The notes under the pieces: generated by a model
Database searches by the model: none
Told to the model about the DNA's origin: nothing
What the model saw: the letters and a program-made list of their open reading frames with translations, nothing else
Shown: in pieces, positions 1-5,692 of the stretch
How positions within the stretch are numbered: the first letter of the stretch is position 1
Layout of the letters: each line of letters opens with the position of its first letter
Program-made: the position numbers and the translations under genes
Assembly (NCBI GenBank): GCA_945836835.1
Contig: CAMAML010000096.1
Span: 1-5,692 of the forward strand
Reading direction: 5' to 3'
Origin: an uncultured cyanobacterium
GTDB lineage: Bacteria; Cyanobacteriota; Vampirovibrionia; Gastranaerophilales; Gastranaerophilaceae
DNA length: 5,692 nt

Positions 1-236
1 TTTTGGGCTTATATCAAAAACAGGTCGGGAATATCGAAACGGGGACGACTTTTACGACGATGTCCAATCTCAAGAAATTATCGGAAATTTTCGGGGTGGA
101 AGTTAAAGATTTGTTTGATTTTTCGCACAACAATTCCAGAGAAGAGCTGCTCGGCGAAATCCATTCTCTTTTAAATTCGGTCAGCGACGAAAAATTACGG
201 CTGATATACAGGCTTATAAAAGACGTAACAAAATAA
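1..236 (+). CDS. XRE-family helix-turn-helix regulator, C-terminal part (5' truncated by window edge)
   Basis: The reading frame is open from the first base and stops with TAA at 234-236. The TTG at position 3 is an internal Leu codon, not a start. The first visible residues (LGLYQKQVGNIETG) are the end of an HTH_3/Cro-C1 fold: a recognition helix followed by the typical Q.xxI.xxE.G turn, then 'MSNLKKLSEIFGVEVKDLFDF', the fourth and fifth helices of the family. After about residue 40 comes a short charged helical tail (REELLGEIHSLLNSVSDEKLRLIYRLIKDVTK), common in small stand-alone XRE regulators. It should bind DNA as a dimer. Its operator and target genes cannot be seen here. It is convergent with the methyltransferase gene, so it could be an R-M control protein, but small XRE proteins are ubiquitous and no endonuclease gene is visible. 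The family call is strong and the role is unknown. Confidence 0.85.
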   Translation, partial: LGLYQKQVGNIETGTTFTTMSNLKKLSEIFGVEVKDLFDFSHNNSREELLGEIHSLLNSVSDEKLRLIYRLIKDVTK

Positions 237-244
237 AACCCGTT

Positions 245-277
245 AAAAAACCGCCCGAGTGTTAATCAAGGCGGTTT
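245..277 (-). terminator. Rho-independent terminator for the methyltransferase gene
   Basis: Arms AAACCGCC (248-255) and GGCGGTTT (270-277) form a perfect 8-bp G/C-rich stem with a 14-nt loop. Read on the minus strand, the stem runs into six T residues (complement of 245-250), the classical intrinsic terminator. It lies about 40 nt beyond the methyltransferase stop codon. Read on the + strand the stem is followed by TTT and then six Gs, so it should end transcription of the HTH gene poorly. The stem is seen directly and the directionality is inferred. Confidence 0.75.
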
Positions 278-317
278 GGGGGGATTTATGAAAGAAATAC
301 TTTTTAAAATTTTTAAC

Positions 318-1190
318 TTACACCTTTTGGAAAAGCATTACGTACTCGTGCTTGAAGATGTAAAATCCGCCCGCTAAGGCTCTGTATCTCCAAAGGTTTG
401 CTGTTTTGCCTTTTGCACGTTCGTTGCCCTGCATATCTTTTACGATGATGGATTTTGTGATAAATCCGACGTTGTTCATTCTTCTCATACACTCAAACCC
501 GAGCGGGATAAGCTGTGAGTTTGCGTATTTATCGCCGATAATGAGAGCTGCAAAACGCCCTTTTTCAAGCAGGTCATAACCGTTTTTCGCAACTTTTTCA
601 AACAAATCGTAAAATTCTTCGGTCGTTGCACAGTTAGACAAATCTTCTTTCTTGTCCGAAAACTTGATAATGTCGTCATAAGGCGGGTGGAGTATGAGTA
701 ATTGTGCCTGCTCTTCGCCCATAATATCCAATCTCGCTTTTACTTTTTCTTTGGCAAGCTCGGTTGTGCTATCCGCACAGATAATGTTCACGTCGGTGAC
801 GAGTTCTTTCGGGGTGAATTTTTCCGAAACGCTTTCCGCCAACTCGTCTTTAAGCTCAACGCCGATACAGCGTCTGCCCATATTTAGTGCCTCAATGCCC
901 GAAGTTCCCGAGCCGAAAAACATATCAAGAACGATGTCGTTCTTCTTTGTAAATCTTTCGTACAACTGTTGAGCAATTTGCGGGATATAGTTTCCGTGGT
1001 ACTCGTTCGAGTGTCCGCCTTCCTTCAACCTCGTCGGAAATTCCCAGAGGGTGTCAGTCTTTATATGCTCGTAGTTTTTCCATTCATTCAGATTAATGTC
1101 GCTGTATTTCGTCGTCTTTACGGGTTTTACGACCTGCAAATCAGCTTTCTTAATCGGTTTTAACTTGGTATTTGTTTTAAGTTTAACCAA
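318..1190 (-). CDS. DNA methyltransferase, N6-adenine/N4-cytosine amino type (HPPY variant)
   Basis: This is a SAM-dependent DNA amino-methyltransferase, probably acting on a short recognition sequence. Residues are numbered from the TTG start at 1190. A lysine-rich N-terminus is followed by a motif X-like segment (about 60-80, HSNEYHGNYIPQIAQQLYER), then motif I 'LDMFFGSGTSG' (about 88-98, SAM binding), an acidic residue in 'GVEL' (E112), and catalytic motif IV as 'LHPPYDDI' (HPPY 168-171) in place of the usual (D/N/S)PPY. Then come 'IIGDKY' (about 217-222) and a C-terminal block 'LWRYRALAGGFYIFKHEY' (266-283). Motif I precedes motif IV. The TTG start is chosen because GGAG (1201-1198) lies 7 nt upstream. 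The alternative GTG at 1205-1203 adds five residues, follows an in-frame TAG closely and has no good ribosome site. The gene is divergent from mutL and convergent with an XRE gene. No restriction enzyme is visible, so it may be an orphan. Base specificity and target cannot be read from the sequence. Confidence 0.85.
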   Translation of the reverse strand: MVKLKTNTKLKPIKKADLQVVKPVKTTKYSDINLNEWKNYEHIKTDTLWEFPTRLKEGGHSNEYHGNYIPQIAQQLYERFTKKNDIVLDMFFGSGTSGIEALNMGRRCIGVELKDELAESVSEKFTPKELVTDVNIICADSTTELAKEKVKARLDIMGEEQAQLLILHPPYDDIIKFSDKKEDLSNCATTEEFYDLFEKVAKNGYDLLEKGRFAALIIGDKYANSQLIPLGFECMRRMNNVGFITKSIIVKDMQGNERAKGKTANLWRYRALAGGFYIFKHEYVMLFQKV

Positions 1191-1220
1191 AATTTCTCTC
1201 CCCACAATCTTTCTTTCACA

Positions 1221-1234
1221 CTATAATCTTATAG
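1221..1234. promoter_or_regulatory. Palindromic back-to-back -10 region between methyltransferase and mutL
   Basis: CTATAA-TC-TTATAG is a perfect 6-bp inverted repeat with a 2-nt centre. It supplies TATAAT on the + strand (1222-1227, toward mutL) and TATAAG on the minus strand (1233-1228). The minus element has a fair -35. I see no good -35 for the + element. A second weak + option is TTGTAA (1248-1253) with TTTTAT (1272-1277). The rest of the intergenic region (1206-1312) is AT-rich and holds no gene. Confidence 0.35.
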
Positions 1235-1257
1235 AAATGTTTCAAATTTGTAATCAA
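1228..1257 (-). promoter_or_regulatory. Predicted promoter of the methyltransferase gene
   Basis: On the minus strand TTGATT (1257-1252) and TATAAG (1233-1228) are separated by 18 nt. The implied start of transcription is near 1221, giving a leader of about 30 nt to the TTG start at 1190 or about 15 nt to the GTG at 1205. The prediction is by eye only. Confidence 0.45.
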
Positions 1258-1312
1258 ACATTTAGATGAATTTTTATTTGATGTAAATTTTGAATATGGG
1301 AGAGGAATGACC

Positions 1313-3139
1313 ATGGCAAGAATAAAACAGTTATCAAAACATTTAATAAACCAAATAGCGGCGGGTGAGGTAATCGAAAGACCCGCGTCGGTCGTGAAGG
1401 AGCTTGTGGAAAATTCAATCGACGCGGGTGCGACAAAGATAAGCGTCGAGATTACGAACGAGTGCAGGAACATACGTGTTGCGGATAACGGCTCGGGCAT
1501 TCATCCCGACGACATTATGCTTGCTTTTTCAAAGCACGCAACAAGCAAAATTTCCAACGACGAAGATTTATATGACATTGAAACACTGGGGTTTCGAGGA
1601 GAAGCACTTTCAAGTATAATTTCCATTTCAAAACTTTCCTGTACGACACGTACGAAGGATTACGAATACGGGACAAAGGTCGTGTGCGAGAACTCCGAAG
1701 TTCAACAGGTTCAGGCGGGATGTGCCGTCGGAACGATTATGGACGTTCGGGATTTGTTTTATAATATACCGGCAAGGCTGAAGTTTTTAAGAAACCCGAA
1801 TACGGAATTTTCTTATATTCAAGAAATTGTACAGTCTATTGCGGTTATTCACCCAAATGTAGCAATCGAACTGAAAAAGAACGGTAAAACCGTTTTAAAG
1901 ACTACCGCACAGGGGGAATTGAAACGAAATTTAAAAGAAATATTTTCATCCGGCATTGTTGAACATTTGAAAGAAGTCTTAAAGACGGACGAGCTTTCGG
2001 GGCTAAGGATTTCGGGGTACGTCAGCACGCCCGATTTTACCCGTTCGAGCAAAAAAGACTACCACATTTACATAAACTCAAGAACGGTCAAATGCCCTAC
2101 ATTTATGAAATCCGTCGATATGGCGTACAGAAACCTTATGGGAAGCGGAAAGTATCCGTTCGTCGTTTTGAACTTGGAAATTCCTCCGACAGACGTTGAC
2201 GTGAACGTTCACCCGACCAAAAAAGAGGTCAGGTACAAAAACACAAACCAGGTGTTCAATTTTATTATGACGGGGATTATGGCGGCACTGTCGAGTAACG
2301 GCGGAAACATACAAACCGCAACGGTTACGACCTTCCCGCAAGCGTCAAGGTTTGATGGCGGAAATATTTCGCAAACCCAAACGTCGGACAAGGTTGTACC
2401 GTTTAATCGCAATTCGGAAAAATCCTTAGACGTTTTTTACGACAAAGAAAAAGACGATATGTTTGTCCCGAGCGAATTTTCGCCTAAATTCAGCCTTGAA
2501 AACGGTGGGGGAGAAAAAGTCGTCCCGTTGCAGGAAACGACCGAACAGAAACGGTTTTTCACCCCGACGGAAAACCAAGAGGTCGAAGAAGATTTGATAA
2601 TCGGGCAGTACAAAAACACTTATATTCTGATTGAACGCCCCGACGGGCTTGAGGTTGTAGACCAGCATATAGCCGAAGAGCGTTTTTTGTACGAGAAACT
2701 CAAATCCGAAAAACAGGTTATGTCCCAAATGCTTTTTATCTCTGATGTTTTGACCGTATCTATGACGGAGGCGGAAATTATCAAAGAAAATTCGGCAAAG
2801 TTTGAAAAATTCGGCTACGGGATAGAGTTTACTTCGCCTACGGAGCTGATTTTCAGAAAAGTTCCTCAAATGCTTGCAAAAGTCAGCCCGAGAGAAATCT
2901 TGAGCGATATTTTGGAAAATATAGAAGGCAACATCGACGGATTGGAAGAAAATATCCTAAAAACAACCGCATGCAAGGCATCGGTTAAGGCGGGGCAGAA
3001 ATTGTCGCTGTGGCAAATGCAGGAAATCATCAAAAAATGGCGGACGACAAAACTGCCGTACACCTGCCCGCACGGACGCCCGATTAGTAAAGTGCTTTCC
3101 CATAAAGATATTGCAAGCTGGTTTCAGAGAAATATGTAG
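1313..3139 (+). CDS. mutL: DNA mismatch repair protein MutL (endonuclease type)
   Basis: MutL links mismatch recognition by MutS to strand incision and excision in the cytoplasm. At 608 aa it is normal length. The N-terminal GHKL ATPase shows 'NQIAAGEV', 'KELVENSIDAGA' (E30 catalytic, N34 Mg/ATP), 'ADNGSGI' (D58), 'HATSKI', 'GFRGEAL' (93-99) and 'LFYNIPARLKFL' (148-159). A polar linker spans about 335-435. The C-terminal domain has the zinc-endonuclease set: DQHxxxE-x4-E at D450-E461 (here DQHIAEERFLYE), 'ACKAS' (C554) and 'CPHGRPI' (C585, H587). So it should nick DNA itself and not need MutH. 'QMLFI' near residue 472 sits where clamp-binding motifs occur but lacks the usual proline. The ATG at 1313 is preferred over the ATG at 1307: AGAGGA lies 6 nt before it and the resulting 'MARIKQLS' matches family N-termini. 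The gene is divergent from the methyltransferase, with a bioG remnant 21 bp downstream. Confidence 0.97.
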   Translation: MARIKQLSKHLINQIAAGEVIERPASVVKELVENSIDAGATKISVEITNECRNIRVADNGSGIHPDDIMLAFSKHATSKISNDEDLYDIETLGFRGEALSSIISISKLSCTTRTKDYEYGTKVVCENSEVQQVQAGCAVGTIMDVRDLFYNIPARLKFLRNPNTEFSYIQEIVQSIAVIHPNVAIELKKNGKTVLKTTAQGELKRNLKEIFSSGIVEHLKEVLKTDELSGLRISGYVSTPDFTRSSKKDYHIYINSRTVKCPTFMKSVDMAYRNLMGSGKYPFVVLNLEIPPTDVDVNVHPTKKEVRYKNTNQVFNFIMTGIMAALSSNGGNIQTATVTTFPQASRFDGGNISQTQTSDKVVPFNRNSEKSLDVFYDKEKDDMFVPSEFSPKFSLENGGGEKVVPLQETTEQKRFFTPTENQEVEEDLIIGQYKNTYILIERPDGLEVVDQHIAEERFLYEKLKSEKQVMSQMLFISDVLTVSMTEAEIIKENSAKFEKFGYGIEFTSPTELIFRKVPQMLAKVSPREILSDILENIEGNIDGLEENILKTTACKASVKAGQKLSLWQMQEIIKKWRTTKLPYTCPHGRPISKVLSHKDIASWFQRNM

Positions 3140-3160
3140 ACAACAAAAGGAAATTTTTCA

Positions 3161-3316
3161 ATGAAAACAAAACTCGTTTCAAACAACTCCGCAAGGCTCG
3201 TCGTATTTTTGACGGGCTGGGGGGGCGATGACGTTCAATTCAAGCAAATGACGGGAACCTCTGACGTTCTTGTTTGCTGGGACTATTCGGATTTGGGGTT
3301 TGAATTTAATTTTTAA
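3161..3316 (+). pseudogene. bioG: Truncated bioG-like (DUF452, pimeloyl-ACP methyl ester esterase) N-terminal remnant
   Basis: A 51-codon frame starts at an ATG behind AAAGGAA (3146-3152), 21 bp after mutL, so it looks translated or recently translated and in the mutL transcript. The product resembles only the first quarter of BioG: 'MKTKLVSNNSARLVVFLTGW' gives the first strands ending in the family's GWG (19-21), then 'DVLVCWDYSDLGFEF' matches the family's 'DxLxxYDYxDLxFDF' segment. Full BioG proteins are roughly 200 or more residues. The nucleophile-elbow (AWSMG-type serine) and the other catalytic residues are absent here, so it cannot work as an esterase cleaving pimeloyl-ACP methyl ester in biotin synthesis. 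Two TAA codons end the frame (3314-3319). A run of seven Gs (3219-3225) lies inside it. The alternative is a genuine small protein of unknown role. The family match is by memory of conserved motifs, not by search. Confidence 0.62.
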
Positions 3317-3343
3317 TAATTCGACCTCCAAAATTATTAAGAA
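3310..3343. repeat. AT-rich inverted repeat at the end of the bioG remnant
   Basis: TTAATAATT (3313-3321) and AATTATTAA (3332-3340) pair perfectly over 9 bp. The stem extends to 12 bp (3310-3321 with 3332-3343) with one T-G wobble, and the 10-nt loop is CGACCTCCAA. It contains the double stop of the bioG remnant and ends 3 bp before the -35 of the GH57 promoter. It could be a weak terminator for mutL (no proper U-tract follows) or an operator for the downstream gene. Confidence 0.5.
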
Positions 3344-3346
3344 AGT

Positions 3347-3374
3347 TTTACAAAAAAAATTTATACGGTATAAT
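3347..3374 (+). promoter_or_regulatory. Predicted sigma-70-type promoter of the GH57 gene
   Basis: TTTACA (3347-3352) and a perfect TATAAT (3369-3374) are separated by 16 nt. Transcription should begin near 3381, leaving a leader of about 29 nt. The only ribosome-site candidates are AGAGAAG (3395-3401, 8 nt before the ATG) and a GGAG (3388-3391) that is rather far away, 18 nt before the ATG. This indicates that the GH57 gene is transcribed independently of mutL. Confidence 0.7.
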
Positions 3375-3409
3375 TAAGATGTAATTCGGAGTTAAGAGAA
3401 GAACATCCT

Positions 3410-5638
3410 ATGAGCCAACAGAAAAAACTATCAATAGCCTTTTACTGGCACATGCACCAGCCCGAGTATCGTTTGTCGCCTGACGGGGACTACTTAATGG
3501 CATGGGTCAGGTTGCACGCTGTAAAAGATTATCTCGACATGATTAAAATCGTCGACAATTTTAAGGACATAAAGGTTAACGTGAACCTCGTCCCCGTGTT
3601 GTTGGACGCACTTATCGACTACGGCGAAAACGAAGCCCACGACTTGCATTCACGCCTCACGATAACCCCGATTGAAGAGTTGAACGACGAAGATAAAGAG
3701 TTCATCCTAAACAACTTTTTTGACGCAAACTACAAAACCATGATTTACCCGAACTCAAGGTATAACAAGCTCTTTAAAAAACGTCAGGAAATGTACAACC
3801 TCGATACGGATGCTTTTTCGGATGAAGAATATTCCGATTTGATGGCACTTTTTAACCTTGTTTGGTTTGACCCGACTTTTGTCGAGGGAAAACCCGAAAT
3901 AAAACGACTTGTCAAAAAAGGAAAAAATTATTCACTTCAAGACCGAATTAGGATAATAGAACTTCAGAGAGAAATTATAAGAAAAATTATCCCGACATAC
4001 AAGGAATATGTCCAAAAAGGGAAAGTTGAGGTTACGACAAGCCCTTACTACCACCCGATTTTACCGATTTTGCTGGACATAAAGTCCGTCAAAATCCAAA
4101 ATACGGACGGGCTTCCGTCAGATTTAAAAATGTCCCGGGACGCAAAAAACCAAACAAAATCTGCACTGGACAGGATAGAAGAGCTTATCGGCAAACGCCC
4201 TAAAGGCATTTGGCCTTCCGAACACTGCGTAAGCCCGAAAGAACTTGAACTGTTTAAAGATTTGGGGCTTGAATGGAGTATATCGGATGAAGGAATTTTG
4301 GCAAGCTCGATTAATTTTGAGTTTGTAAGAGACTTCAAAGGCTACCTCGAAGATCCTTACCACTTGGTAAAATCTTACAAGTACAAAAACGGACTCAAAA
4401 TGGTTTTCAGAAATTCAATGATAGCAAACCTCATCAGCTTTGAATACCCGAACTTCGACTCCGAAATGGCGGCAAAAGACCTCTATGAGCGGATTAAGGT
4501 TATCCAAAGCAAACTGCTTTCATCCCCCGACGAAAACCACCTTCTCACAATCGCCATGGACGGTGAAAACTCTTGGGAAAACTACCCCAAAGACGGCTCA
4601 ATTTTCCTCAACACTCTCTACGGCTTGATTGACGGGGACGAAAGCCTCGAAACCGTTCTGATAAGCGATTACCTCGAAAAAGAACAGCACCACAAGCCAT
4701 TAAACAGAATTAAATCGGGATCCTGGATTAACAAAAGTTTCAAGCTCTGGATAGATGAACCCGTCAAAAATACTGCGTGGCAATATTTAAAACGGGTTCG
4801 GGATGATTTTAACGAATTTGTGAAGCACAACCCGAAAGCCCCGAACATAGAGCTTGCCCGAAGAGAATTGTACATCTGCGAAGGCAGCGACTGGTTTTGG
4901 TGGTACGGCGAACCAAATGATTCGGGACGGGACAACATCTTTGACTACCTGTTCAGAGAACACCTCAAAAACGTATACTCCTACCTCGGTCTTGAAAGTC
5001 CCGAGTTCTTGGACAATTCGCTTTTGGAGTTGAGTTTGGGGCTTTCCAAAAACCCGAAAGGGGAAATTCAGCCGATAATCGACGGGCAACAAATAAGTGA
5101 CGACGAATGGCTTAACGCAGGGTTTATCGACATCCCCGACGGTCCCGTATTAAAAGAAAACAAGTTTTTTGACAAAATAAGGTTCGGCTACGACAGTAAA
5201 AATTTCTACCTGAGATTTTACCTGAATGAATATATTATGTCCGACCCTGACAAGCTCAAAAAAACTTACCAAATGTACATCTACACCCGTAACGCCTCGA
5301 AAAAACAGGCGATGTCCCCGATGAGGTTAATCAACAAAACCTCGGACATCCTGCCCGTTACAAAACAAAAATTCCACAACGAGCTTCAACTTTCCGTCGC
5401 CGAAGGCGAGCTTAAGCTCGTCAGACTAATCAAGGCTATCCCCAATAATCTTTGGGTACTTGAAAACCCGAAACAAATAAAAGCGGTTTTCGGCAACGCA
5501 ATCGACCTCCAAATCCCGTTTGAAAACTTGGACATCGACCACGGCGAAAGTATGGAGTTTCTGTTTTCGATAGCGAAAATGGGCGTAAACGACCTTCTGA
5601 TACCAAACTCCATGCTCCTCAATATTAAACGAGATTAG
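3410..5638 (+). CDS. Glycoside hydrolase family 57 protein, amylopullulanase/alpha-amylase type
   Basis: A 742-aa enzyme expected to cleave or rearrange alpha-glucans such as glycogen or maltodextrin with retention of configuration. It has no signal peptide or membrane segment, so it is cytoplasmic. The GH57 conserved regions appear in order: HMHQP (14-18); SPYYHPILPIL (211-221); GIWPSEHCVSP with E271 as expected nucleophile; AMDGENSWENY with D384 as expected acid/base; and EGSDWFWWYG (491-500) in the helical bundle after the barrel. The catalytic domain and helical part occupy about 1-540. A C-terminal beta-rich region (about 550-742) begins with 'IDGQQISDDEWLNAGF' (from about 557), like the accessory domain of amylopullulanase-type GH57 proteins. 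Both catalytic residues are present. It has its own promoter and no other sugar gene in view. Specificity (alpha-amylase, pullulanase, branching or transferase activity) cannot be decided, though the WWYG block argues against the branching-enzyme subgroup. Confidence 0.92.
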   Translation: MSQQKKLSIAFYWHMHQPEYRLSPDGDYLMAWVRLHAVKDYLDMIKIVDNFKDIKVNVNLVPVLLDALIDYGENEAHDLHSRLTITPIEELNDEDKEFILNNFFDANYKTMIYPNSRYNKLFKKRQEMYNLDTDAFSDEEYSDLMALFNLVWFDPTFVEGKPEIKRLVKKGKNYSLQDRIRIIELQREIIRKIIPTYKEYVQKGKVEVTTSPYYHPILPILLDIKSVKIQNTDGLPSDLKMSRDAKNQTKSALDRIEELIGKRPKGIWPSEHCVSPKELELFKDLGLEWSISDEGILASSINFEFVRDFKGYLEDPYHLVKSYKYKNGLKMVFRNSMIANLISFEYPNFDSEMAAKDLYERIKVIQSKLLSSPDENHLLTIAMDGENSWENYPKDGSIFLNTLYGLIDGDESLETVLISDYLEKEQHHKPLNRIKSGSWINKSFKLWIDEPVKNTAWQYLKRVRDDFNEFVKHNPKAPNIELARRELYICEGSDWFWWYGEPNDSGRDNIFDYLFREHLKNVYSYLGLESPEFLDNSLLELSLGLSKNPKGEIQPIIDGQQISDDEWLNAGFIDIPDGPVLKENKFFDKIRFGYDSKNFYLRFYLNEYIMSDPDKLKKTYQMYIYTRNASKKQAMSPMRLINKTSDILPVTKQKFHNELQLSVAEGELKLVRLIKAIPNNLWVLENPKQIKAVFGNAIDLQIPFENLDIDHGESMEFLFSIAKMGVNDLLIPNSMLLNIKRD

Positions 5639-5647
5639 CGAAAAGGG

Positions 5648-5676
5648 TTGACAAATTATGCAAAATAGTAAATAAT
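5648..5676 (+). promoter_or_regulatory. Near-consensus promoter for a gene beyond the right edge
   Basis: A perfect -35 TTGACA (5648-5653) is followed after 17 nt by AATAAT (5671-5676), with TAATAT (5673-5678, spacer 19) as an overlapping alternative. It begins only 9 bp after the GH57 stop codon, leaving no room for an intrinsic terminator between them. CAGGGAAAA at the very edge may be the start of the leader. The gene itself is outside the window. Confidence 0.65.
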
Positions 5677-5692
5677 ATAAGTACAGGGAAAA

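Noticed and set aside
288..377. A 29-codon frame on the + strand (MKEILFKIFNLHLLEKHYVL...) with a G-rich run 4 nt before its ATG
   Set aside because: It is mostly antisense to the conserved C-terminus of the methyltransferase. The G6 run is a poor ribosome site, and nothing in the peptide is recognisable.
694..1163. Several + strand frames of 60-92 codons across the methyltransferase gene
   Set aside because: They are antisense to a gene with clear conserved motifs, their compositions are serine/phenylalanine-rich shadow translations, and they have no ribosome sites.
318..1205. Methyltransferase as Dam, guiding strand choice for MutL
   Set aside because: Motif IV is HPPY rather than the Dam DPPY, the C-terminal block is unlike Dam, and MutL carries an intrinsic endonuclease motif that makes MutH/Dam unnecessary.
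1307..1309. ATG at 1307 as the mutL start
   Set aside because: The purine-rich AGAGGA directly touches this ATG, whereas it is ideally spaced (6 nt) from the ATG at 1313, which also gives the usual MutL N-terminus.
2426..2869. A 147-codon minus-strand frame inside mutL
   Set aside because: It is antisense to the MutL linker and endonuclease domain, rich in Phe/Arg as expected of a shadow frame, and shows no family motif.
4048..5092. Minus-strand frames of 79-101 codons inside the GH57 gene
   Set aside because: They are fully contained opposite the conserved GH57 coding region and have no recognisable domains or start signals.
1..5692. tRNA, rRNA, CRISPR arrays, insertion sequences, riboswitches
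   Set aside because: No cloverleaf, spaced direct-repeat series, transposase frame with terminal repeats or long structured leader was seen on either strand. Leaders are only about 30 nt.

Overview
The window is a bacterial chromosomal stretch of moderately low G+C, with compact intergenic spaces, sigma-70-like promoters and Shine-Dalgarno-type starts. It carries four recognisable genes and one gene remnant. The organism cannot be named from this sequence alone. An endonuclease-type MutL argues against a Dam/MutH gammaproteobacterium. A cytoplasmic amylopullulanase-type GH57 enzyme of about 740 residues is common in cyanobacteria and their non-photosynthetic relatives, and in other deep-branching or anaerobic bacteria. 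A gut-type relative of Cyanobacteria (Vampirovibrionia) is my low-confidence guess.

Layout, left to right. (1) The 3' end of an XRE-family helix-turn-helix regulator on the + strand, cut by the window edge. (2) A hairpin with a U-tract only when read on the minus strand, which ends the next gene. (3) A minus-strand amino-type DNA methyltransferase with an FGSG motif followed by an unusual HPPY motif. (4) A divergent promoter region of about 120 bp holding a CTATAA/TTATAG palindrome. (5) mutL on the + strand, complete, with GHKL ATPase and zinc-dependent endonuclease motifs. (6) 21 bp after mutL, a 51-codon reading frame that matches only the N-terminus of BioG (DUF452 pimeloyl-ACP methyl esterase) and lacks the catalytic part, so a truncated pseudogene. 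(7) An AT-rich inverted repeat overlapping its stop codon. (8) A strong promoter and a complete GH57 alpha-glucan-active enzyme. (9) A near-consensus promoter at the right edge for a gene outside the window.

Functionally the window is a mosaic rather than one pathway: DNA modification and a possible regulator on the left, mismatch repair in the middle, and storage or alpha-glucan metabolism on the right. The methyltransferase and mutL share a divergent control region, but MutL carries its own nicking motif, so a Dam-MutH-like link between them is not required. I see no convincing undescribed multi-gene system. The points most worth a second look are the bioG remnant and the palindrome at its end, the HPPY methyltransferase divergent from mutL, and the departures from the expected motifs in MutL and GH57.
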